Of a stretch of 64,000 nt of DNA, positions 55,249 to 64,000 are shown piece by piece. The translations under genes and the position numbers were made by a program. The DNA lies in contig NC_071333.1 in assembly GCF_010183535.1 (NCBI RefSeq), forward strand, positions 3,038,001 through 3,102,000, in the 5' to 3' direction. Position 1 is the first letter of the stretch. Each line of letters opens with the position of its first letter. The notes below the pieces were generated by a model. It was not told where the DNA came from, did no database searches, and was given only the letters and a program-made list of their open reading frames with translations. This stretch comes from Caenorhabditis remanei (taxonomy: Eukaryota; Nematoda; Chromadorea; Rhabditida; Rhabditidae).

Positions 55249-55506
55249 TCACTTCTCAGCAACTCCATGTCGTGCCTTCTTCGCTTCAGTTTCTTCTTTC
55301 GCAAATTCGACACTCAACTTCTTGAATAGGAGTTTCTGTTGGATGAAAAACAGCATCCTTGGCTCTTTAAGCTTCTCCTTTTTGATATGCGCTATTTTAG
55401 CGCACTTGTCTTCTCCCAATTGAAGCAATCTCATCCATGACACCATTGTTGAATCTTCATCGCTCCATACTATCGAGTCTTTATGAGTCCATTTACGTTT
55501 AGACAT
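55249..55506 (-). CDS. Possible 85-residue charged orphan
   Basis: Single open frame whose product is charged and helical-looking: VWSDEDSTMVSWMRLLQLG, KIAHIKKEKLKEPRMLFFI and AKEETEAKKARHG near the end. No acceptor just before ATG, and no family recognised. A plus-strand frame of 92 codons (55047-55325) overlaps its 3' end and also looks coding in its first two thirds. At most one of these is likely real. Confidence 0.25.
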   Translation of the reverse strand: MSKRKWTHKDSIVWSDEDSTMVSWMRLLQLGEDKCAKIAHIKKEKLKEPRMLFFIQQKLLFKKLSVEFAKEETEAKKARHGVAEK

Positions 55507-56099
55507 CGCAAGAGGTGAATGAGAAGAAAAATGAAAGAAAGATGGGTGAGGCCTATTAGATGAATAAGGCCAAATGGGAATGCCAGCTGGGCTGTACTGT
55601 GGGAAAAGAATAGAAATAGAATAGAAAACAAGGAGAAATAGACGATTGGTGTGTTCTGATCGTGAGTCACAGAGGATGAAAAGGAGTGCGAAAAAACCAG
55701 ATACGATAAGATAGGTAAATACCTACAGAGAAAGAAGTTGCTATTCTACTAAAAGAATATCGTCATGTTAGGATATTTAGTCTATTTTAAATGATTTTTG
55801 GCCTTAAAAAAGTTCGGAACAGGCCCAGAATAAAACCGAATATCTTCAAGTAGTGATTTTGTTCAATGGTTTTTAATTTTTATTGAAGAAAGAAAATTAA
55901 AAAACATCAAAAATTGCTGATAAATACCTAAAACTGTCTGAAAGTGTCTCAATCAACATCGTACGTATATCTTCATTTTGTTTTTCAAAATTTAGCGAAT
56001 TTCATGTTTTCCACTTCGAATGTTTTGAAAATTCGAAAAGTAAATTTTCAAAATTTTCAAATTTCAAATCACAAAAAAACCCGCTATCAACAACACAGA

Positions 56100-57200
56100 A
56101 TGCATTTGCGCTCTACTGAGAGCACTGTTTCTTTATTTGGATGTCTATTCATTCATTATACCAACAGTATCCCTCGGTTTTTTTAATCCGAAATTTAAGA
56201 CACACCCAGCTTACTGAGCGTGACAAGTGTTCTAGACGCACACTCTCTCTGCAGTCCCCTCTTTTCTCTTCTCATAACGTTCTGTGCTCAACAATCGCAT
56301 TCCTCCTCTCCCGATTTTTCTCTTTCTCTCTCTCTCTCTTCTAAGAAACCACTGTAACCGAACCATACTACATCTTCGCTCTATTGCACTATTCCACCAT
56401 GTGGCTGCGCGGAGGTTTGTCTGTGATGACGTTCTATCCATTCACGTCTCCAATAGGGGTCTATCGACCCTTCCTTTTCCAAAAATCGAACTAATACCCA
56501 CCTAATCCACCTAACATGACAGATGTTCTAGTCTCTAGTCTCTCCCTTCCTGAGTCCCTGCGACCCCAAACCTCGTCCCTTCTCGTTCTTCTCTCCACAA
56601 TGACTTCCACCTTTCTCCTATTTTACCTCGTTCTTTGACCATTCCGTCTCTCATCTATACGCAAGATGCTCTTCGAACCAAAAGACAGCGAATCTTATCT
56701 TTTTCATTTCTCTAATGTAGAAGTTCTTGAGAAATTGCATCTTTTGGCATTTCAAATCGCTAAAAACCACTATAATCAATTCATGAAGCAACTGCGCTCT
56801 ATTGGAAATGGTCTTTTTCATTATTTGGCTGCGCAGAAAATTGTCTGTGGGGACATTTTATCTATTTATGGCTTCAATGGAAACACAAACTCCATATTTT
56901 CTCTTCTCATTACATTCTAGAGGTTTGTCTGCGTTGACACACCGTTCATTCATAGCTCCAATAGAGTCTATCGACCCTTCTCTCTCCAAAAATTGGAGTA
57001 ACACCCACCCAATCCAACGAACAAATAACAGATGTTCTAGACAGTCACTCGGTCCCTGTGACCACATCCCTCTTCCCTTCTCGTTCTTTTCCTCCACATT
57101 CACATTGCCCTCTCCCCCATTTTTCTTTCGTCGCTGCGTCTTTTTTCTATACGCTGAAGGCGTCTGCGCTCTAATGAAATCGCACAGCCACAAAAGCTTC
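56100..57200. repeat. Imperfect tandem array upstream of the coiled-coil gene
   Basis: A unit of roughly 400-500 bp recurs. The best matches are near 56380-56640 and 56785-57170: GCGCTCTATTG, then ATTTGGCTGCGCAGA or GTGGCTGCGCGGA, then TTGTCTGTG, TCTATCGACCCTTC, CAGATGTTCTAG and CCCTTCTCGTTCTT. A start-only copy begins at about 56105. Pyrimidine-rich on the plus strand. No reading frame is conserved between units, so I read it as duplicated non-coding DNA. Confidence 0.6.
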
Positions 57201-57739
57201 CTTTTTTATTTATTGCTCCATCAGTGTCCATCGTCCCTAGATTAATGGAAAATATAAATAAAATAATCACGACTTTGTCGAATTTTACTAGTTACTATCA
57301 GTTTTTCACCCAGATTTTCAAAACTTTTTAATTTCTAATTCACTTTCTTTAAATTTTGTATTTGAATGTTAATTTGTGTCATATTTTTCCTCCTTCCCCT
57401 TGTTGCTGTTAAAGCTCTCATACTTCCGTTTTAACTTTCTCAATGTTTTTTCTATGCCGTACCAGCTTGTCGCTTGTTCTGGTTTTTTTTAAATTCTGAA
57501 TTGAAAAAACTATGAAGTGTAGATTGTGACAATTTCTATGACAATAATCAACTCCGGACTAGTTTGATGTCATAATGATGCAAGAACTAAACTGTAGCTG
57601 ATCCAGAATACGGAATTTGTCCAGTTTTACATTTTGATAAGTCCTTTTCTTCATGATTTCAAAAAATATGAGCATCTACAATGTTTCAAGCATTAAGAAA
57701 ATGGAAAAATTCTACACTTTCATTAGTTTTTTCAGAGCA

Positions 57740-60700
57740 ATGTCAGATGCATCGACCTCATCTTCGTCAATGTTGACATATTGCGACGGGTGCAAAAGTT
57801 GGGAGGAATGTGAATCTGACTGTGAGTTGTTTTGAAATAATATTACTCAAATAATCTGCGAAATTGTAGGCTTGGAGCGGAAAATTCCAGTTCCCGATCC
57901 CGACACCTCCATTTGCGAATACATGGACTGTATAGCTACAAAGGAAGGCTTTGTTTACGCTGTGAGTTTTGACGTTCCGTATATTTCGAATCCGGATAAA
58001 TTGATTTCAGAAAGCCCCAAGACCGTGCAAATCCTGTCATGAGTATGCGCAGGGATTCGTGAGAAAGATTTGTGAACTGGCGGATGATGGGCTGTTCAAA
58101 CAACGGCTGGTTCTAGCAGAAATCAGACAAAAACGAAAAGAATGTGAGTCATTTTTATAAAAGAAAACATCAAGCATCAATTATCACTTTCAGTTGAAAT
58201 CAATGAACAGGAACAGGCCAACAACAGGGCACTAATCGAGGAGTTAAAACAGCAAATTGAGCAACAGAGTTAGTTATTTTTCTGAAACTTTTAAAATTCA
58301 TTTTTTCCAGAGAAAGAAATCGATGATTTGAAGCGGGCCCATGATAAGGAAAAGAAGACAGTTACTATGCTCTGTAAGTTCCCCTGCATGTAAAAAATGA
58401 AATTTGAAAAATTTTAGACGAGAATCTAGACAAAGTCGAGGAAGATAAACTTAAATGGGTGGAGAAGCTTCATTTTGCAAAAAATGAGATATCGAGCCAA
58501 AAATCAGAATGTAAGCTGTCACATCTGAACATAAAATATTTTTTGGACTTTTCAGGCTCAGCTCTCGAGCACACAATGACTGTAAAAGATGCGGAAATTT
58601 CTAGATTGGTCAATCAATTGCAAGAGCTGAGTGAGTTCTTTCTAAGCATAGCTTCAGAAATCGTATTGTGTGGTTTTCAGGCAAAAAATGCGTCTTCTTG
58701 GAGAGTCGAATTGACCGCCAGTCGCAAGACACAGTCACTGGCTTGGAAATAATCCGTGACCATCTCCAAAACGACCTGGCTTTACAAAGTGAGTGAATGT
58801 TTGGTTGAAAAGGATGATAATAAATAGTTGATAACTGAAAAAAAAACTACGTTTTTGAAGTTTTTTAGATGATGATAATTAGTAAAATTACAGAAATGTC
58901 AATTAAAAAAAAACAATTTTATTTTTATATTTTTATAATGTTTCTAAGTTAATTTTCGAGTCTTATAAACTTATTTGTAAAACATGCGAAATTCCGGGTC
59001 GGCCCGGACCGGTTCCGGCCCGGTTTTTTTTGGGAAAATGTTCTTTAGTAGGACGCTAATCAGAGAAAGTGACCTAGTCAAACGAATCTTCAAGACTTGA
59101 AAATAAACTCACAAGCAAGTTATTTAAAACAAATTGCAGAGGAAAAACTCGAGAACATGTTGGAGAAAAGCCGCTCGGAGCAAGAAGAGATGCTCCGTCT
59201 TACCGAGGAGCTGAAAAATCAAAGTGAGTAAATTTTTGGTTAGAAAGGATGATCCTAAATAGTTGATAGCTAATAAAACATTACGTTTCTGAATTTTTTA
59301 AGAATATTCTTTTCTCCGGTGGGACCAGTACTGAAAAATTCAAATTTTTGTTTGAAAATTTTTCGATTTTTTTGGAAAAAAAAATTGTAGAGAAAAAACT
59401 TCAAAGTTAAAATCCGGGCCGGAACCGGTCCGGGCCGACCCGGAATTTTGCAAGTTTCACAAATAACATTGTAAAAATATAAAATTCAGAGCAAAAATAT
59501 GAGCAGAAATTGGAGAGCCGCTCGGACCACAAAGAGAAGCTTCGTCAACTTGCCGCGGATCTAGAAACTCAAAGTGAGTGGTTTTTATGGGATTTTGTGG
59601 GTCTCGAACATCTCGAACAACAAAAATGCAGAGCCTGACCAGGTTGAAAAAGTTAATGGGGTTTCGCGGATCTTTACTTATCTCCTCCCACATCTGTAGA
59701 GACGCCCACTTTGAAATTCGTCTAGGAAGAGCCTCACAATCAAAACGAATCAGGTGTAATAGTTATTTTTGTACAGACTCCCTGAAAGCTCGTAAATTCA
59801 ATCTGAAAATGTTGGATTTTGTGTTTTTCTGGTTTTCATTACATCAAAAACTTTGCGCTATTTAAGAAGCATCCTTCAGATTTAAACAATCACTCACAAA
59901 TTTTCAGAAAACCGTTCCGATGACCTCTACCAAGAACTAAATGATTTCAAGACGAGTTATGATGAGATCTGTAAGTTTTCCTTATTGATCTGAAATATGG
60001 TGTTTTCAACTTAAACTTTTCAGGGGAAGAGAACAAAGCTTTGAAGAAAGAGCAGCTTAAGCAGTTATCCGAGGATGATGAAAGCCGCAAGGAGCAAACA
60101 GAAAAGATCCGTCAGCTTTCCATGGAGTTGGAAAACCAAAGTGAGTTGTTTTTCGGTTGGGAAGAGTAAAAAAAGTTTATGGTATTTCGTGGGTAGCTGG
60201 AAAAACTAAAAATACTGAGCATAGTTTGATCAAGTTTTCAAAAATGAGACTTATAATGAAACTACCTACTTTTGAAATTTCAGAGAACGTCTACGAAACT
60301 AAACTGGATGACCTTGCCAAGAACTTCAAAAAGACGAGTAAGTTTTATCAATGATTCAACGTAATCGGTTTTTTCCAAGTAGCTGTATACATTTTTTCTG
60401 GAAATAATGGATCTTGTGTTTTTCTGGTTGCGATTATAGTTGAAAACTTCACAGTATTTTAGAAGCATCCTTCAGATTCAAACAATCACTTACAAATTTT
60501 CAGAAAGCCTTTCGGATGACCTCACCCAGCAGCTCAATAATTTTAAGACGAGTTATGAAGAGAAGTGTGAGTTTTTCATCTTTCATTGATCTGGATCTTA
60601 TATATCTTAAACTTTTCAGGTGAAGAAAATAAAGTTTTGAAGAAAGAGCAGACAAAATTGAAGAAGATGAACGAGCAGTTGTCTGAAGAGGCGTCCCAGA

Positions 60701-61316
60701 CTTTTATAACCGTACAAGACCTATGTTAGTTTCATTGATTCCGTATACAAATTGGAAAACAACTTTAATTTCAGCACATCAACTCGAAGAACAGCAGCAG
60801 AAAATTGAAGTGTTGCGAGGCGATATGACTGAGAAGAGTAAGCTCTTAAAAACCAAAAATATATGTATTATAAAACGGTGAATTTTCAGAAGAGGAATTG
60901 GATCAATTGAGAGGAGCACGTGAGAACAGCTTGGAAGATCGTTTTACCATACTTCGTAAGTTTTTTGTTTCTTCTTGAAATATTTGAAACTTATTTGGTT
61001 AATTTTAGCATACCATAGAAGAAAGTCAATGCCAGTATCTTTTGGCATTGAAGGTGGGGCACCAATGGTAGGCGGAGGGCCGTCAGGATTTGGCGGACAA
61101 CCGAGAAGCGGCGGTGCATCAAGAGGTGGAAGTCTATCAAGAGGCGGCGGACCAATGCGAATTGGAGCTCCAACAGGATTTGGAGGACAAGTGGGTGTTG
61201 GCGGACCACATCATATCGCCCCACCAGTCAGACCTAGTGGTAACCCCGGACCACATCAGTTCCAAAACAAACGATTCTTCAAAAAACGTGGACACAAGAA
61301 ATCTTTTCCTTATTAA
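57740..61316 (+). CDS. Cys-rich head, long coiled coil, Gly/Arg-rich tail protein
   Basis: Eighteen predicted exons (first 57740-57821, last 61009-61316) splice to 575 residues with every junction at consensus. Residues 15-80 hold a Cys pattern like a metal-binding head (CDGCKSWEECESDC, then CEYMDC and CKSCHEYAQGF). Residues 95-470 are an almost unbroken coiled coil (EELKQQIEQQKKEIDDLKRA; LRLTEELKNQKQKYEQKLES). Residues 485-575 are low complexity with GFGGQ, SRGG and GGP repeats and a basic end KKRGHKKSFPY. From exon 3 on, all introns are phase 1 and all internal exons after exon 3 are multiples of three, half of them multiples of 21 nt (whole heptads). Exon blocks are duplicated. TTTTTCAG lies four bases before ATG. 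Architecture suggests a self-assembling or RNA-granule-type scaffold, but this is inference. Family not recognised. Confidence 0.88.
58985..59040. repeat. GGCCCGG-family fragment
   Basis: CATGCGAAATTCCGGGTCGG and CCGGACCGGTTCCGGCCCGG, in intron 8 of the coiled-coil gene. Confidence 0.55.
59310..59460. repeat. GGCCCGG-family fragment
   Basis: AATCCGGGCCGGAACCGGTC, then CGGGCCGACCCGGAATTTTG, in intron 9. With the fragment at 58985 it forms an inverted pair: the sequences are close reverse complements, 400 bp apart around exon 9. Confidence 0.6.
59814..60651 (+). repeat. Internal segmental duplication within the coiled-coil gene
   Basis: 59814-60055 and 60408-60651 align end to end, introns included: TTGTGTTTTTCTGGTT, GAAGCATCCTTCAGATT, AAACAATCACT, ACAAATTTTCAG, then exons 11/14 (TCSDDL-type start to FKTSY) and 12/15 (EENKxLKKEQ). 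A second pair of matching intron starts, 58789-58870 and 59224-59305 (GATGAT and AATAGTTGATA words), indicates another duplicated unit around exon 9. Confidence 0.8.
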
Positions 61317-62384
61317 TCATTCTATTAATTCTGCTTTTCTGTTGTGTTTTTCCAATTCATCTGTAACTTGTGTTCTTATTCGTTTCAACTGTAAATTTTA
61401 AATTAATGTTGTTTTTTTCAATATGATGTTTTCCTGTTCTTTCAATACTGCAAAAACCCTGACCAGAATTTATTCTGAAGGCGTACTTATATTTTTCAAA
61501 GGGGTCTGGAAGTGAATTTTTCCAACCAAAAAGGTGAAAAAATGTGAAAAGATAAATGTTAAAAAAACGGATTCAGAGCATCATAATGAGTTTCCATTTG
61601 AATTTTTCGCATATTCGGCTAATTTCATACAAGGTTATCTGATATCACTGGCTCTTTGGAGAAGCGGAAGAAAACAACAAAAAGCAAACATACGTAAGTG
61701 TATTCAAAGCGTTGTTAGTACAAAAAGGTAAACTCCAGAACTGTTGAATTTGAAATGAAAAACAGAAGATTATGAAGAAGGGCTTGAAATTATAATAATA
61801 ATAGTGGAGCGACTCTGTAGTTTTATACACAGAAATATACTTTCTTTTTGTAATTGACAACTTTTTCGTCTGTAGCCATTTAGAAAATGTTCTGCGGCCG
61901 TTCATTTAAAAACATTTTGTACTAAAATCGTTCATTTTAAGGAAGTAGATACTTCAGTCAGCCATATCTCTTTGAAAAGACTTCTGACAAAAATATGAGA
62001 AAATACAAAAATAATATCCAAAACTTGTATAATGCACTCCAAAAAAGTTTACGAAGAAATCCATGTTCCTAACTCGAGGGTGAAGCTTCAAACTTTTCAA
62101 AACGATTTCCACTATAAAAACAACCAATTGGCATATGATTAGTATATTTCTGTAAAAGTTATTAGCTATAGTTTCATAACGTTTACTATTTTTTTTTGCA
62201 ATACCTATCATATAACAATTTCGTTGAAACCACAAACAGCGAGCAATGTTAATGTTGTTTTTTTGCTGTTTTCTCTGTCCCCACGACAGTAGCTCTTGTT
62301 GATGTCCGGAACAAAAAATTACAAAAACTGAAGAGTTTTTAACATGAACTTTGGAAAAAAACAATTTGGAAAACAGGACAATTT
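61317..62384. other. Intergenic, no gene seen
   Basis: Contains a fragment of the TTTTTGTAATTGACAACTTTTT family at about 61845. At 62190-62235 the minus strand has GTGGTTTCAAC, then AATTGTTATATGATAGGTATT, a 35-bp match to 7045-7083 upstream of idhb-1. Confidence 0.45.
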
Positions 62385-62605
62385 TGTAAGTAAAAAGAAT
62401 CCGAAGAACTCCAAAATGTAGCTGATCACAAAGTGCTCAATAACAAAAGGTGTTAGGATTGGGTAGTGCTAGTAACCGTCGTAATATCTGACATAGCCAA
62501 TTCTGAAAAAAAAAACATGTTGATAAATCATGGAAATGAGTTGAACATACACTGAAAAGTATATGAAAACAAGTGTAGCCGATAATAATCAAAAATTGAT
62601 GTTTC
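62385..62605 (-). pseudogene. Fragment of the AIG1-like gene
   Basis: The minus strand matches 9975-10200 of the intact gene at roughly 85 percent, keeping even the 45-50 bp intron (GTGTATGTTCAACT to TTTTTCAG). The reading after it is IGYVRYYDGY, then a TAG where Trp stands in the parent, then HYPILTPFVIEHFVISYILE and FFGFFLLTK. Neither earlier nor later exons were found, so it is a 220-bp genomic (not retrotransposed) fragment about 52 kb from its source and inverted. Confidence 0.88.
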
Positions 62606-63060
62606 AAGATCGCCAAGATGCGGGAGCCGCTAGTCCGGGAAAGAGAAAAAGACAAATATCTACGGATGAGATGCTTTCTTTTTTCAAACTTACGCGTCAC
62701 AGCCACGCCAGTGTCATTTATATATGTCTGGCAGTCCAAATGCCCGTGTTCAACGCGATAAAATCCGGGATAGAGAAAATCCTGCTAAACGCGCCACAGA
62801 CACGCCAGTGTTATGTGTCTGTTTAGATGTCTGCGCTCAACGGAGAAAATGAAAGTCAGGGGAATGACTTATGTTAGTTGTTCAATATCACATGTGTCAG
62901 GCACGCCAGCTTCAAAGAAATCTAAAATTACTGAATGTTCAAATATATTAAAATAATATATATTTATTACAACTATTAGAACTTTCATTTGAACAAAAAT
63001 TATGACTAATTTTTATATATATAACAATTTGATGAAATTCAATATACAAAGTTAAATAAA

Positions 63061-63725
63061 TTATACTACCCATTTTTTCACGATACCCATCTTCTTGAGA
63101 TTGTCATCGGCATACTTGACTCGTTCTCCATAGTCAGGCTGAAAAATCAGTTTTTATGTAGAAAAATTAAGAAATCACTATGGTAAAACTCAAAAACTTC
63201 CCTAAAACAAGATTTTCAGTCTTTTTTCAGTGGTCTAATTTTTTATTTCTAAATTTCTAGGCTCCGTAAGGTTCTTTATCGTCTGCAGATCGATGTATCC
63301 AGATTGCTAACAAGCTCATAACAAAAAAAACAAAAAATATAGCAAAACGGACGGAAAAGTACTCTCCGTGGCCTAGAAACCAAAAAATACTTCGGCCAGC
63401 GACCAATCACAACTACATAGTATACCATTTTTGTAGTTGACACAATTTTGGCGACATTTTGGAAAGAAGCATACCCTAGAATTTTGAAACCCTTATAACT
63501 TTCCAGGAAGGACTCGTGAAAAAAATTGGTCAAATACAAAAATGTAGCCGTTGGAGTTTTCTATCCGATAAATATAACTTACGATCACATCCATTATTTC
63601 CTCTGATGCAATTGAGGGGACGCTTTTTCCGAACTGAAAATTCAGAAAATCATTTTCACACTTCGAAACATTTGAAAACTCACCAGAAGATTCTGTCGTT
63701 GGTTCCATTCGCTCATGTCATATTG
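63061..63725 (-). CDS. 3' exons of an unrecognised gene extending beyond the window
   Basis: Three phase-0 exons (63725-63684, 63633-63583, 63138-63061) with TTTCAG acceptors and GTGAGT or GTAAGT donors read QYDMSEWNQRQNLL, FGKSVPSIASEEIMDVI and DYGERVKYADDNLKKMGIVK, ending KWVV. The consistent phase and consensus junctions argue for a real gene whose 5' part lies past 64000, since 63726-64000 contains no further exon. The helical, amphipathic C-terminus is not enough to name a family. A TTTTTGTAGTTGACA repeat lies in the last intron. Confidence 0.7.
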
Positions 63726-63739
63726 CTGAAAACTAAAAC

Positions 63740-63950
63740 TTTAAACTTGGGTCCTGTCACGATAGCTACAGAACTTGTTTTGTTGGGGTCTTGTTACAAT
63801 AATTACAGCAACCAATTTGTCTACAGTAGTCTTACCAATCAGTGACTAGGTTGCTTAGGTCTTTCACGGTAGCTACAGTAACATATGACTACAGTCGCCC
63901 ATATAACTACAGTAAGAGCCATAATTTCCAAAAAATCTTTGTATTGTCTA
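63740..63950. repeat. Short GCTACAGTA-type direct repeats
   Basis: CGATAGCTACAGAA, ATAATTACAGCAA, GGTAGCTACAGTAAC, TGACTACAGTCGCC and TAACTACAGTAAG follow each other every 20-40 bp. Degenerate tandem array in an intron of the partial terminal gene. Confidence 0.5.
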
Positions 63951-64000
63951 TGGATTGTCGATAATTATAAAAATTTGCAAACTCTGCCCCCAATACAAGA

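Noticed and set aside
62437..62739. 100-codon minus-strand frame ending LCQILRRLLALPNPNTFCY
   Set aside because: It is the wrong frame of the AIG1-like pseudogene fragment (the same shadow exists over the parent at 9930-10136).
1..64000. CRISPR arrays, rRNA genes, bacterial operons, prophage
   Set aside because: None seen. The short repeats are simple-sequence or MITE-derived and the gene structure is nematode nuclear throughout.

Overview
This is a nuclear window from a Caenorhabditis nematode, close to but clearly not C. elegans. The evidence is AT-rich DNA, tiny introns (45-60 bp is common) ending in TTTTCAG, an acceptor-like TTTCAG within a few bases upstream of nearly every start codon (consistent with SL trans-splicing), nematode F-box families and abundant palindromic MITEs. 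The left end carries NAD isocitrate dehydrogenase beta, an AIG1/ADTRP-like membrane hydrolase and an OTX-type homeobox gene. From memory this matches the idhb-1 / AIG1-like / ceh-36 neighbourhood of C. elegans chromosome X (cosmid C37E2), so I read that end as a conserved X-linked block.

Layout. 0.3-6.4 kb: idhb-1 (minus), its introns filled with palindromic repeats. 6.4-9.2 kb: its promoter side, with a GT microsatellite and a polypurine tract. 9.2-10.3 kb: the AIG1-like gene (plus). 11.3-12.5 kb: an F-box gene (minus). 14.7-17.3 kb: the OTX homeobox gene (minus), with TAATCC sites clustered upstream. 20.7-27.4 kb: two tandem paralogues of an unrecognised ~440-residue protein; the left copy is damaged and the right copy intact. 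27.4-39 kb: a gene-poor accessory stretch with a LINE fragment, two direct copies of a 1.7-1.9 kb segment, a 1.6 kb near-perfect palindromic Tc1/mariner-like element and a decayed copper-ATPase (cua-1-like) pseudogene.

39.6-42.0 kb: an F-box/FBA-type gene (plus). 42.5-44 kb: further LINE 3' ends. 44.1-46.5 kb: a small acidic disordered protein gene (minus). 49.5-50.9 kb: a possible 97-residue gene. 51.3-52.4 kb: a second F-box/FBA-type gene (minus) with a duplicated upstream region. 53.9-54.6 kb: a palindrome with tRNA-like B boxes. 57.7-61.3 kb: an 18-exon gene for a Cys-rich / coiled-coil / Gly-Arg-rich-tail protein whose exons are modular and duplicated. 62.4-62.6 kb: a pseudogene fragment of the AIG1-like gene. 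63.1-63.7 kb: the 3' exons of a gene running off the window.

There is no operon logic. Genes are single units on alternating strands, and most of the remaining sequence is explained by MITE families or by decayed duplicates. Exon boundaries were worked out by hand from splice consensus, reading frame and, for the paralogues, mutual alignment. They are predictions, not transcript evidence.
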